DNA from: Candidatus Fibrimonadaceae bacterium
GTDB taxonomy: Bacteria; Fibrobacterota; Fibrobacteria; Fibrobacterales; Fibrobacteraceae
Assembly: GCA_031281345.1 (NCBI GenBank)
Contig: JAITFN010000067.1
Coordinates: 1-64,000 of the forward strand
Length of the DNA stretch: 64,000 bases
Direction of reading: 5' to 3'
The notes beneath the pieces were generated by a model that saw only the letters and a list, made by a program, of their open reading frames with translations, made no database searches and was not told where the DNA came from. Made by a program: the position numbers and the translations under genes. Positions 1-7,342 of this stretch are shown one piece after another; position 1 is the stretch's first letter; every line of letters starts with the position of its first letter.

Positions 1-40
1 GGTTTGGGTTTTTGGTTTAAAATTTTTTTTTAAATTTTTG

Positions 41-61
41 CCCCCCCCCCCCCCCCCCCCC
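41..61. repeat. Poly-C tract (21 nt)
   Basis: A pure run of 21 C lies about 100 nt upstream of the first lipoprotein gene, on its coding strand, and follows a very T-rich stretch. A comparable G/C tract precedes the FISUMP lipoprotein near 45358, again as C on the coding strand. Such tracts change length by slipped-strand mispairing, so promoter-spacing variation is possible. Because it sits at the window edge, an assembly artefact cannot be excluded. Confidence 0.75.
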
Positions 62-66
62 ATATC

Positions 67-112
67 GTCTGAGCCCCGATTCTCAGGATTCGCCCGATTT
101 ACCCGAATTAGG
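67..112 (+). repeat. Dispersed repeat family D, copy 0
   Basis: The sequence starts GTCTGAGCCCCGATTCTCAG and resembles the copies at 7183, 9099, 19078, 24459 and 45601, with core GTCTGAAYCAGAATTCTCAG. It lies between the poly-C tract and the lipoprotein start, in the same orientation as the gene. The match is diverged, so the borders are approximate. Confidence 0.5.
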
Positions 113-162
113 GGATTATATTCAATTTTTCAACTTTCAACCCTTAAAACGGAGGTAACACT

Positions 163-681
163 ATGAGAATACAATTCTCAAAATTCGCATGGATGGCAGG
201 CATTATGCTTGCTTTGGCATTCACATTTTCCTGCTCTTCGCCAGATGGCGGTGGCGGCGGCACAGACCCTAGCACTGGCGGCACATTCACCGTAACGGAT
301 ATTCCGGCGAAGTATAATGGAAAGTATGTGTACTGTTCTGGTTCGATTCTTAACGGTACAACCATTGTCACTAGCATTGGAGGCTACGAAAGCAGAAATA
401 CGAGTACTGGAAATTATACATGGTCTCGTATTTCAAATGGAAAGGTAAGTATTCCTGTATGGTTGCAACATAGGGATGGTAATCTTGTTCAACCTATTGT
501 AAGGTATTCAGGCAATGATACTTTTGATATGAGGTTTGCTATCTCTGAAGTTAGTACATCGCTGGAATATACGAGCGGCAATTATGGATTAGCTGCCGGT
601 ATTATTAATTCAGTTACCTTCTCTAATGGCAGTGCCATTATATCACGGAATGACGCAACCGCATGGACTGAATCTAAGTAA
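163..681 (+). CDS. Surface lipoprotein with a beta-rich domain
   Basis: A 172-residue predicted lipoprotein. The leader ends in the lipobox FTFSC and is followed by a Gly-rich linker. The leader is almost identical in style to those at 7343, 45358 and 47368 (LALxFTFSCS). The body (FTVTDIPAKYNGKYVYCSG onward) looks like an all-beta extracellular domain seen in hypothetical lipoproteins of gut spirochaetes and Fibrobacterota; I do not know its function. ATG163 is preceded by a good SD (GGAGGTAACACT). The stop overlaps, in another frame, a FISUMP C-terminal remnant, which suggests the gene arose by recombination or a frameshift within a FISUMP-type gene. Confidence 0.8.
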   Translation: MRIQFSKFAWMAGIMLALAFTFSCSSPDGGGGGTDPSTGGTFTVTDIPAKYNGKYVYCSGSILNGTTIVTSIGGYESRNTSTGNYTWSRISNGKVSIPVWLQHRDGNLVQPIVRYSGNDTFDMRFAISEVSTSLEYTSGNYGLAAGIINSVTFSNGSAIISRNDATAWTESK

Positions 682-724
682 CGGCAATGGTTTCTTGCTG
701 AGTGTTCGTTGCGTACAGGATTAA
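677..724 (+). pseudogene. FISUMP C-terminal tail remnant
   Basis: In the +1 frame relative to the upstream lipoprotein, these 48 nt read SNGNGFLLSVRCVQD then stop. This is the characteristic end of FISUMP proteins: the intact gene at 44609 ends SVRCVQD and the one at 7343 ends SVRCVQN. It has no start of its own and is either an out-of-frame leftover or a tail reachable by a +1 frameshift. The upstream body does not look like FISUMP, which favours a recombination scar. Confidence 0.75.
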
Positions 725-740
725 GGCGTAGCCACCACCA

Positions 741-784
741 CAAAATCATTTCACATTTGGGGCAACCGCAAAGGTCGCCCCTAC
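741..784 (+). repeat. Dispersed repeat family A, copy 1
   Basis: The core is AATCATTTCACATTTGGGGC followed by a hairpin whose arms are GGGGCAACC and GGTCGCCCC around a short loop. It recurs reverse-complemented at 7243 and 44560. Here and at 44560 it follows a FISUMP 3' end in the same relative orientation, so it may serve as the gene's terminator or mark a cassette edge. Confidence 0.75.
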
Positions 785-790
785 GGAACA

Positions 791-836
791 CAAACCTCGT
801 GCGTTTGGGGGTGGTTGTAGGTGTTTTTTCTATATT
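791..836 (+). repeat. Dispersed repeat family B, copy 1
   Basis: It contains CTCGTGCGTTTGGGGGTGG and then GTTGTAGGTG, and ends in the TTTTCTATATT promoter-like box just before the antitoxin start. A short inverted repeat, CAAAC-N7-GTTTG, lies at its left end. Further copies in the same orientation are at 1433, 9147 and (truncated) 9823; they bracket two TA modules. Confidence 0.8.
826..836 (+). promoter_or_regulatory. Predicted promoter box for the TA module
   Basis: TTTTCTATATT ends 6 nt before ATG843 and no SD is visible between them. That spacing matches a -10 element whose transcript starts at the A of the start codon (leaderless mRNA). Confidence 0.55.
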
Positions 837-842
837 TCCAAT

Positions 843-1073
843 ATGGAAACATCTCTATTTATTGAAACAGATATTTCAAAAGACGTTGAGCAAATCGCAA
901 AACGTCGTGAAGTTCCAGTTGAAACTATTTACATTATTGCAATAAAAGAGTTTGTTCAAAATCACAAAGATGACGATATTCTAATCGCCTTAAATAAAGT
1001 TTATCCCAAAACAAATTCCAAACTAGAAAAAGATATTGAATTCGCCCAAAGCTCAGTTATAGGCGAGGACTAA
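843..1073 (+). CDS. Antitoxin-like small protein paired with a damaged MazF
   Basis: A 76-residue protein whose N-terminal half (FIETDISKDVEQIAKRREVP) looks like a ribbon-helix-helix DNA-binding antitoxin: a beta strand and then helices. It directly precedes and overlaps a MazF-like toxin reading frame, the usual TA order. ATG843 is probably translated from a leaderless transcript driven by the box in repeat B. The C-terminus (SSVIGED) runs into the damaged toxin start, so the antitoxin end may also have been altered by the same lesion. The family assignment is by pattern and context only. Confidence 0.65.
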   Translation: METSLFIETDISKDVEQIAKRREVPVETIYIIAIKEFVQNHKDDDILIALNKVYPKTNSKLEKDIEFAQSSVIGED

Positions 1074-1389
1074 CTTACCTAGTCCTAGAGGCTCTGAACC
1101 AGCAAAAAGGCGACCAGTTTTAATAGTTCAAAATGATATTTTCAATAGGAGTGAAATAAACACCGTTATCTGTGCAGTGATAACATCTAATCTGCATTTG
1201 GCAAATGCCCCCTTCAATATCTTACTAGAAAAAAGTGTTTCTAAACTAGAAAAATCCTCTGTAATAAATATTTCTCAAATCATAACTTTGGACAAAGCCT
1301 ATCTAACGGATTTTGTCTCTATGCTTCCAAAATATCTTATTTCACAAGTAGATTACAGTTTGAAACAGATTTTCGATATTTCTATTTAG
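1060..1389 (+). pseudogene. MazF/PemK-family toxin, 5' end lost
   Basis: Read from a stop at 1060-1062, this frame gives LPSPRGSEPAKRRPVLIVQN, followed by VICAVITSNLHLANAPFNIL, the classic MazF/PemK endoribonuclease N-terminal half. The usual first residues (roughly M-x-RGDIWWAN) are missing and no ATG, GTG or TTG precedes the motif in frame; the first candidate is GTG1177, well inside the domain. The sequence TATAGGCGAGGA just upstream encodes YRRG in another frame, consistent with a small deletion that removed the start and shifted the frame. The toxin is probably inactive. Confidence 0.75.
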
Positions 1390-1432
1390 GGCAAATAACG
1401 CCTCTCCTTCTGGCTTGTATCTCCAAATAAAT

Positions 1433-1470
1433 GCGAACCTCGTGCGTTTGGGGGTGGTTGTAGGTGTTTT
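1433..1470 (+). repeat. Dispersed repeat family B, copy 2
   Basis: GCGAACCTCGTGCGTTTGGG and then TGGTTGTAGGTGTTTT repeat the element at 791. Copies 1 and 2 are direct repeats flanking the antitoxin/MazF pair. An ACTATATT box follows at about 1486-1493, upstream of the acidic protein gene. Confidence 0.8.
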
Positions 1471-1537
1471 CTCGAAAACTAATTTACTATATTAAAATTG
1501 GTTGTTGTTTATATTACTATTACAGGAGGTTAGTATT

Positions 1538-1759
1538 ATGAATTACTCATTACAATTAGGCAGAAAGCCTAAAGGTGGCGGGGGCGACGGGTTTTTGCCC
1601 GCGTCCGACCAAGACGAGGATTTAGACGAATTCGACGAACTTGGGGAAGAAGAAGAGGATGTGGTAGAAGATGAGGAGAGTCTGGATGAAGAACTTAATT
1701 TTGACAAGCCGCATTTTCGCCGTTTAGGGCTGGATTACGAAGAAGAGGAAGAAGAGTGA
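1538..1759 (+). CDS. Small highly acidic protein upstream of MltD
   Basis: A 73-residue protein with a short basic N-terminus (MNYSLQLGRKPKGGGG) followed by an Asp/Glu-dominated tail ending EEEEEE; low complexity and probably disordered. I chose ATG1538 over the longer ORF because of the SD AGGAGG. Its stop overlaps the GTG start of the transglycosylase by 4 nt (GTGA), so the two are translationally coupled. No signal peptide is visible, so it is probably cytoplasmic. The function is unknown. Confidence 0.75.
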   Translation: MNYSLQLGRKPKGGGGDGFLPASDQDEDLDEFDELGEEEEDVVEDEESLDEELNFDKPHFRRLGLDYEEEEEE

Positions 1760-3654
1760 ATTATTTTAGAGCTATTTGCGTATTTTTGTTGCCAGCCATT
1801 TTATTTTCGGCTTGTTCAACGGCCCGCCAGAGCGGAGCCGTTTCTGTTTCCAAACATCCAAAAAATTCTACCATTAAAACGGTGGATTTGCCAGAACCTG
1901 TGGGGGCAGCAGGTAAAACATCTTGGTTGGAATATAAATCTGGAAAGCAGGCAGCCGAGGCAGAAGACATATTAACTGCCATATACTATTTAGACCTTGC
2001 ATTGTCTGAGCTTTATACCGAACAACGTATGGATTCTCTTGGGCAACCAGAAGATTCCATATATTTTTCCACAATGCCAAATCGGATAGTTCTGGATTTG
2101 GAGAGCCTTTACCCCAAGCTCCTTAATCAAACACAAAGTCAAGCCTTTTCATTGCTAAACGATTACGAAAAAAATATTGATGATTTTGAAGAAACCCCGC
2201 TGGATAGCGCAGAAAAAGAAATTCTTGAAAATTTTTTGGACACAACGGATTTATCAAAATTTTCTTTGCCTCTTACAGTAAATGCACGTGTTATGCAAGA
2301 AATTCACTTTTTAACCGTGAATGCCAGAACCTTCACCGAAGGCTCTCTTTCTAGAAAAACAGCTTTAGACAGCATGATTTATGCAAAGCTAAAACAACGC
2401 AACATGCCAGAAGATTTGATTTATTTGGCATTTATAGAAAGTGGTTTCAAGCTACATGCTTACAGCCGTGCAAAAGCCGCAGGGGTGTGGCAATTTATAC
2501 CTGGAACTGGCAAACGCTACGGTCTGCCTGTGGACTTTTGGTTGGATATGCGCCGCAACCCAGAAGCAGCTACCGATGCGGCTTTGAGTTATTTATCTGA
2601 TTTGTACAATGAATTTGGCGATTGGTATTTGGCAATGGCGGCTTACAATTGCGGCGAAGGCAGAATTAGGCGGCTTGTAAGGGAGAACACAACCGATTCT
2701 TCCAAAAAAGTTTCTTACTGGGATTTGAAGTTGCCTCGCGAAACAATGCTCTATGTTCCGAGAATTTTAGCGGCTGCAATTATAGGGCATTTCCCAGAAA
2801 ATTATTCGTTCACAGTTGAAAAACAGAGCCGTGTTCCATTTGATACAGTCACAATAAAAGACTGTATTCCTCTAGACAAAGCAGGCTCTGCGGTTGGCGC
2901 AAGCATTAACACAATGCGCGAATTGAATCCAGAACTAACGCGCTGGTGTACTCCTCCCAATTTAAAAACCTACACAATGAAAGTTCCCAAAGGTTCTAGA
3001 GAAAAATTTTTGGCAGCTTACGAAAAAATGGACAAAACCCAGCTTGTGCGCTGGCAGCAATACAAAGTGCAAAGAGGAGATAACTTGGGTCAAATATCAA
3101 GGCTCTTTGGGCTCAGGGTTGCAGACATACAAGCGGCAAATAATTTGAGAAACACAAGACTTAGCGTTGGGCAAGTTTTGATAATTCCAATGCCTACTGG
3201 AGCAAATCCTCCCGAAAAACAGAGGCAAATTGAAAAACAAGAAAGCGCGGCAGCACTCGCAAAAAAACAGCTCTTTGATACTCCCACCGAAAAAACAGGT
3301 CTTAGCATACGTTCTTATGTTGTTCGCAGGGGCGATAATTTGAGTTCCATTTCTAGGCGGTTTGGTATATCTTCGCAAAACTTAATGGCTTGGAATAATT
3401 TGCAAACCAACAAGGTTATAATTGGGCAACGTCTTTATCTGCAAGATCCTTCTAAACAAGATTCCAAAAAAAATGAAGGTTTAGCCCCAATAACTCAAAA
3501 AGAAGTTAAGGGCACAAGCTATATAATAAAACAAGGCGATAACCTATGGGAGATAGCTCGCAACAACAATGTAACAGTTCAGCAACTGTTGGAATGGAAT
3601 CCGGGTTTGGATAAAAAGATTTATCCTGGCATGAAGATTAAGATTGGCGACTAG
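1756..3654 (+). CDS. mltD: Membrane-bound lytic murein transglycosylase D-like lipoprotein
   Basis: A 632-residue enzyme cleaving the glycan strand of peptidoglycan with 1,6-anhydro product formation (family knowledge). The signal peptide has lipobox FSAC with Cys20. A lysozyme-like SLT domain spans about residues 205-330, with catalytic Glu228 in FIESGF and the motif AAGVWQFIPGTGKRYGL. Three LysM peptidoglycan-binding repeats follow at about 436-478, 520-563 and 589-631, each starting with a GDNL motif. It starts at GTG1756, coupled to the acidic protein. Its 3' end overlaps the convergent primase-like gene by 17 nt. Predicted location is the inner leaflet of the outer membrane. Confidence 0.93.
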   Translation: MNYFRAICVFLLPAILFSACSTARQSGAVSVSKHPKNSTIKTVDLPEPVGAAGKTSWLEYKSGKQAAEAEDILTAIYYLDLALSELYTEQRMDSLGQPEDSIYFSTMPNRIVLDLESLYPKLLNQTQSQAFSLLNDYEKNIDDFEETPLDSAEKEILENFLDTTDLSKFSLPLTVNARVMQEIHFLTVNARTFTEGSLSRKTALDSMIYAKLKQRNMPEDLIYLAFIESGFKLHAYSRAKAAGVWQFIPGTGKRYGLPVDFWLDMRRNPEAATDAALSYLSDLYNEFGDWYLAMAAYNCGEGRIRRLVRENTTDSSKKVSYWDLKLPRETMLYVPRILAAAIIGHFPENYSFTVEKQSRVPFDTVTIKDCIPLDKAGSAVGASINTMRELNPELTRWCTPPNLKTYTMKVPKGSREKFLAAYEKMDKTQLVRWQQYKVQRGDNLGQISRLFGLRVADIQAANNLRNTRLSVGQVLIIPMPTGANPPEKQRQIEKQESAAALAKKQLFDTPTEKTGLSIRSYVVRRGDNLSSISRRFGISSQNLMAWNNLQTNKVIIGQRLYLQDPSKQDSKKNEGLAPITQKEVKGTSYIIKQGDNLWEIARNNNVTVQQLLEWNPGLDKKIYPGMKIKIGD

Positions 3655-4660
3655 CAAACCACGAATTTATATCCTCACCTTCTGGCAAAAGACCAAAAGA
3701 ATGTGTTTCCAAACCAGCTTCTTGCAGCATAGCAGAAATTCGGGCCTCGCTTGCCCTGCCAGCGGCATCGTTGTCTAGGCAGAGTATAATTTTTTTGTTC
3801 TTGAACATTTCCACCCACTCCGGCTTAAATGAATTAACGCCTGGCACTCCAACCGCGCAAAAATTGTGACCCAGCAGCGTTAAGGTATCTATGGCTCCTT
3901 CGCATAAATAAACAATGCCGGGTTTTCCGTCTAAAACCTCTTTGTTGTATGGAAATGGAATTGCTTTTTGAAGATTCAATTCTTTTGGCACAACATCTTT
4001 CTCTATTGCTCTTGCTTGAAAAAAGAAGGGGCGATGCTGCTCATCTATGTATGGAATTATAATTGGGTGCCTGCCATATCTCAAAATTCCTTGATTGTTG
4101 AACAAGCCAGCATATTGCAAATCTTCCAAAGAATATTTTGCCAGAAGCTCGCGGCTTGTGCGGTGGTAGTCGTCTATTAAACGCAAAAGGACTTTGTCCC
4201 AAACGGGTTTGTAAATATGCCTTTTTGCTAGCCACCAAGCAGCTTTGCTATTTGGCGGTATTGGTGAGAGCAAGTTTAAAAAATCAAATATAACTTTTTC
4301 TTTGAAAAATTTTGGACGTTCTGAATGTTCCTGTTTTTTTGATTTTTGAGCGGTGGATTTTTGCATATCTCTTTTTATTGAAGGCGCATCGCCTTTAAGC
4401 CATTTAAGAGCCTCTGCAAAACTTATTCCTAGATACATTTGCACAAGTGAAATAACATCGCCTTTAACATTTTCGCACACAAAGCACTTAAAATAACCCC
4501 TTTCTTCGTTAATGCTAACAGAGGGCGTTCTATCTCCGTGAGCGTGTTGCTCTGGGAAAAAACAACGGAAATGCCCTCGCTCAACCGACAATCCAAGCCT
4601 TTTAGCAACAACTGTTATTGAAAGCGAAGATTTTAATTCCTGAATTTCGCTGTTGCTCAT
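3638..4660 (-). CDS. Stand-alone CHC2 zinc-finger/Toprim primase-like protein
   Basis: About 340 residues, roughly half the length of a DnaG primase. The N-terminus has a CHC2-type zinc finger (GHFRCFFPEQHAHGDRTP, then YFKCFVC and KGDVISL). The C-terminal half has a Toprim domain with VYLCEGAIDTLTLLG and CLDNDAAGRA, carrying the metal-binding Glu and DxD. No helicase-binding C-terminal domain is seen. I placed the start at the tandem ATGs 4660/4663, since the longer ORF would cover the start of the divergent gene. This architecture resembles mobile-element or accessory primases, but no phage genes are nearby. It is convergent with and overlaps mltD. Confidence 0.8.
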   Translation of the reverse strand: MSNSEIQELKSSLSITVVAKRLGLSVERGHFRCFFPEQHAHGDRTPSVSINEERGYFKCFVCENVKGDVISLVQMYLGISFAEALKWLKGDAPSIKRDMQKSTAQKSKKQEHSERPKFFKEKVIFDFLNLLSPIPPNSKAAWWLAKRHIYKPVWDKVLLRLIDDYHRTSRELLAKYSLEDLQYAGLFNNQGILRYGRHPIIIPYIDEQHRPFFFQARAIEKDVVPKELNLQKAIPFPYNKEVLDGKPGIVYLCEGAIDTLTLLGHNFCAVGVPGVNSFKPEWVEMFKNKKIILCLDNDAAGRASEARISAMLQEAGLETHSFGLLPEGEDINSWFASRQS

Positions 4661-4699
4661 CATAGATATAGATAAAGTAGTATTTCTATTTTTATTCAG

Positions 4700-5968
4700 A
4701 TGAAGTTCAAAGCTATTCTGGTTATTTTTTCCTTGTTTCTCTCTTGTCAGGGACCTTGGAGCTATTACCCAGAAGACCCAGAAAACTACAAAGGAATATG
4801 GATTACCGCATACATAGTCTCTGGCAGGCCGGTGACAAACGTGTACCTTGAGAAAATGCACAACTTAAACGAAGTTTATATGCGAGGTTTTGCGTTCTAC
4901 GAATCGGCAAATATAGAAATAAAAGGCATTTTCAATGGGAGAGACACTTCATTTTTTTTAAAACCAGATACCGCTAATTTTGCTCACAACCCAAACAGCT
5001 TTGTAGGAGATGAAAATTTAATTCCAGAAGCGGGCGCAAGTTATGAGATGTATGTATCTGTAACTTGGGACAGTGCAGGCAAAAAAGTAACCAGCGAGTT
5101 CAGTGCGAAAACGCATATTCCAAAAAAATTCAAAATAAAAAGAGCTTACGATTTGCTGGGCGAACAATTCAAAGAAAAAGACACCATTATGTATTTACCT
5201 CCGCCTATGGATATGGGTTCAAATTATTTTATTCCAGAATACAGCAACGAAGATATTGGCGGTGCCTTTGTTTCAATGGTTTACGATACCAATGGGCTTT
5301 ATTGGGGTGAGAATTTTATGGATAATATAATAGAGCAGTTCGATTCCGATGGTATCGATACAGCACGACATGCAAGATTTGGAGATAGGCGCCTGATATA
5401 CACGGCAACCAATATGCAAGTAGCAAACATGAATAAAGACATAGACAGCATTCCTGTACTTGGTTTTATGATGCCGGCCATTGGGAATATCAAGTTGTTG
5501 TTTTATGCCACCACTCGCGAATACATGGATTACCGAAGTACCTTCCTGCAAGGATCCAGAGACAGCCGCATAAAACCTATTTACAATATTGAAGGCGGAG
5601 CAGGAATTTTTGCTGGAATGCTTGTTGATACCTTTGAGCTAAATTTAAAAACTACGCCAGATTTGAAAACGTATTCTTATGCAGAAGCTCAAAAGAGCTA
5701 TTGCATGCAAGAAGACGAGGAATATAATGTTAAAAACTGGAAAACTCATAGCCAGTGCTTGGCATTTTGGGAAAAAATCCCAACCAAGGATTATATGAAA
5801 GATTTAGTCTCTTGGTGTGAAATGCAGAATTTCCCATTGGACAAATACCCCGATTGTGGTTCGGCAATGGTACATTTCTATAATAGCGGTAAAAGATCTC
5901 CGGTATTAGAGAGAGAGGTGAAAAAATGGTGCGAAGAGCATAAAGACGACAAGGAGTGTCTCAGTTAA
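4700..5968 (+). CDS. Large lipoprotein of unknown function (DUF4249-like features)
   Basis: A 422-residue predicted lipoprotein: short leader with lipobox FLSC, then a beta-rich N-terminal part ([20 protein letters not shown] followed by [10 protein letters not shown]). This resembles the DUF4249 type of outer-membrane-associated lipoproteins, but the match is only by eye. The last about 90 residues hold several Cys and charged repeats ([28 protein letters not shown]). It is transcribed divergently from the primase-like gene and overlaps the start of the downstream permease by 1 nt (TAATG), so the two probably form an operon. Confidence 0.7.
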   Translation: MKFKAILVIFSLFLSCQGPWSYYPEDPENYKGIWITAYIVSGRPVTNVYLEKMHNLNEVYMRGFAFYESANIEIKGIFNGRDTSFFLKPDTANFAHNPNSFVGDENLIPEAGASYEMYVSVTWDSAGKKVTSEFSAKTHIPKKFKIKRAYDLLGEQFKEKDTIMYLPPPMDMGSNYFIPEYSNEDIGGAFVSMVYDTNGLYWGENFMDNIIEQFDSDGIDTARHARFGDRRLIYTATNMQVANMNKDIDSIPVLGFMMPAIGNIKLLFYATTREYMDYRSTFLQGSRDSRIKPIYNIEGGAGIFAGMLVDTFELNLKTTPDLKTYSYAEAQKSYCMQEDEEYNVKNWKTHSQCLAFWEKIPTKDYMKDLVSWCEMQNFPLDKYPDCGSAMVHFYNSGKRSPVLEREVKKWCEEHKDDKECLS

Positions 5969-7176
5969 TGTCTCCTCTTGCCTTGCTCCGCATAGCTTTT
6001 AAAGCATTGCTCAGGAACAGAATGAGAACATTCCTCTCTGTGCTTGGCATTGTCATTGGCGTTGCTGCTGTTATAACTATGGTGGCCATAGGCGAGGGTA
6101 GCAAGCAGTCCATAAAAGAGCAAATTGGCAGCTTGGGTGCAAATATAGTTATAATTTCCCCGAATCCTCGCCAAACAAGCGGTGTGCGCATGGATGCTTC
6201 GGCAACACAGCTTTTAACTTTGAACGATGCCTATGCCTTGCGAAAAAAATCAAAATATTTAGTGGCCGTTTCACCGGTGATTGATGCGAGGGGGCAGGTG
6301 GTTGCCGCAGGTGGAAACTGGCCTAGCGGAATAACGGGGGTATGGGCTGAATATTTGCAAATTCGCGGCTACGAATTGGAAGACGGCGTCATGTTTGAAG
6401 GCGATGAAAATATGTCTAAGGTTTGCGTTATTGGAAAAACTGTTGCAGACAATCTTTTTCCGGCTGGCAATCCGGTGGGGCAAACAATTCGTTATAGAAA
6501 TATTCCTCTCAAGGTTATAGGGCTACTAAAAAGCAAAGGAACTTCTGGGTTTGGGCAAGACCAAGACGATGTTATTTTAGCTCCCTTTTCAGCAGTTCAA
6601 AAACGTATTTTGGCAACAACTAATGTTAGAACCATTTATGCTGGTGCTAGTGACGAGTATAGTGCGCCGCTTGCGGTTGAAGAAGCACAGGAAATTTTGA
6701 GCGAAGAGCATAAACTTCCTTATGATAGCGATGCCTTTCGCATTCAAACCCAGCAGGAACTTTTGGATATGGTTTCTAGTACGGCAAATCTTTTAACCGC
6801 TGTTTTAACCGCCATTGCAGGCATTAGCCTTTTGGTTGGCGGAATTGGGATTATGAATATAATGTATGTTTCGGTAACCGAGCGTACCCGTGAAATAGGT
6901 CTTAGAATGGCGATAGGGGCGAGAGGTTCTGATATTTTAATGCAGTTTTTGATTGAAGCGGTTCTCATAAGTTTAACCGGAGGTCTTGTTGGAATTATGT
7001 TTGGCGCTTTAGCTTCTTTTTTTGTTATGTATTTAGCAAACTGGCCTGTTACCGTCACCTTCTCTAGCATTGTAATCAGTTTTTCTGTTTGTTTTGCAAC
7101 AGGTGTTTTTTTTGGTTGGTACCCCGCCCGCAAAGCGGCTAGGCTAGACCCTATTGAGGCGCTAAGGTACGAATAG
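5968..7176 (+). CDS. MacB/FtsX-type ABC transporter permease
   Basis: A 402-residue permease with the MacB fold: an N-terminal membrane helix ([19 protein letters not shown]), a large periplasmic domain (about 45-270), and three C-terminal helices containing the conserved [20 protein letters not shown] and [23 protein letters not shown]5968 is preferred over GTG5956 because AAGGAG at 5950-5955 is then 12 nt away. Usual partners (MacB ATPase, MacA-type adaptor, TolC) are not next to it, so it is an orphan unless the upstream lipoprotein is its partner. Its last 11 codons lie in the 33-bp direct repeat that bounds the island. Confidence 0.88.
   Translation: MSPLALLRIAFKALLRNRMRTFLSVLGIVIGVAAVITMVAIGEGSKQSIKEQIGSLGANIVIISPNPRQTSGVRMDASATQLLTLNDAYALRKKSKYLVAVSPVIDARGQVVAAGGNWPSGITGVWAEYLQIRGYELEDGVMFEGDENMSKVCVIGKTVADNLFPAGNPVGQTIRYRNIPLKVIGLLKSKGTSGFGQDQDDVILAPFSAVQKRILATTNVRTIYAGASDEYSAPLAVEEAQEILSEEHKLPYDSDAFRIQTQQELLDMVSSTANLLTAVLTAIAGISLLVGGIGIMNIMYVSVTERTREIGLRMAIGARGSDILMQFLIEAVLISLTGGLVGIMFGALASFFVMYLANWPVTVTFSSIVISFSVCFATGVFFGWYPARKAARLDPIEALRYE
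7143..7175. repeat. Left 33-bp direct repeat bounding the island
   Basis: The 33 nt starting GCTAGACCCTATTGAGGC are repeated at 9840-9872 with one mismatch (G7161/A9858). This copy encodes the permease C-terminus ([10 protein letters not shown]) and, on the other strand, a remnant of the UvrB C-terminus ending APQ-stop. The borders are sharp: flanking bases differ on both sides. Confidence 0.93.
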
Positions 7177-7182
7177 CCCTTT

Positions 7183-7226
7183 TGTCTGAACCAGAATTCT
7201 CAGAATTTTGGGAATTTTCAGAATAA
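7183..7226 (+). repeat. Dispersed repeat family D, copy 1
   Basis: TGTCTGAACCAGAATTCTCAG continues with short AATTTT periods. It has the same orientation as the FISUMP lipoprotein gene that follows. It lies just inside the left edge of the island. Confidence 0.65.
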
Positions 7227-7242
7227 TACAATGATCCGTTTT

Positions 7243-7284
7243 GTAGGGGCAACCCTTGCGGTTGCCTCAAATGTGAAATGATTT
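7243..7284 (-). repeat. Dispersed repeat family A, copy 2
   Basis: Reverse-complement copy of the element at 741. It carries GTAGGGGCAACCCTTGCGG and ends CAAATGTGAAATGATTTG. It lies upstream of the FISUMP lipoprotein rather than downstream. Confidence 0.75.
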
Positions 7285-7342
7285 GCAATATTTTTGTATC
7301 TTACTAAGTAAATTTAATGTACTTTGGTGGAGAAAAGTCATT

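Noticed and set aside
709-945. 78-residue ORF on the plus strand
   Set aside because: It spans repeats A and B and overlaps the antitoxin in another frame; no SD and no family features.
791-1470. Integron-like attC sites around TA cassettes
   Set aside because: Repeat B lacks recognisable R'/R'' core sites (RYYYAAC and GTTRRRY pairs) and no integrase is present.
4663-4861. N-terminal extension of the primase-like ORF
   Set aside because: It covers the start of the divergent lipoprotein gene and has no CHC2-like content; tandem ATGs at 4660/4663 fit better.
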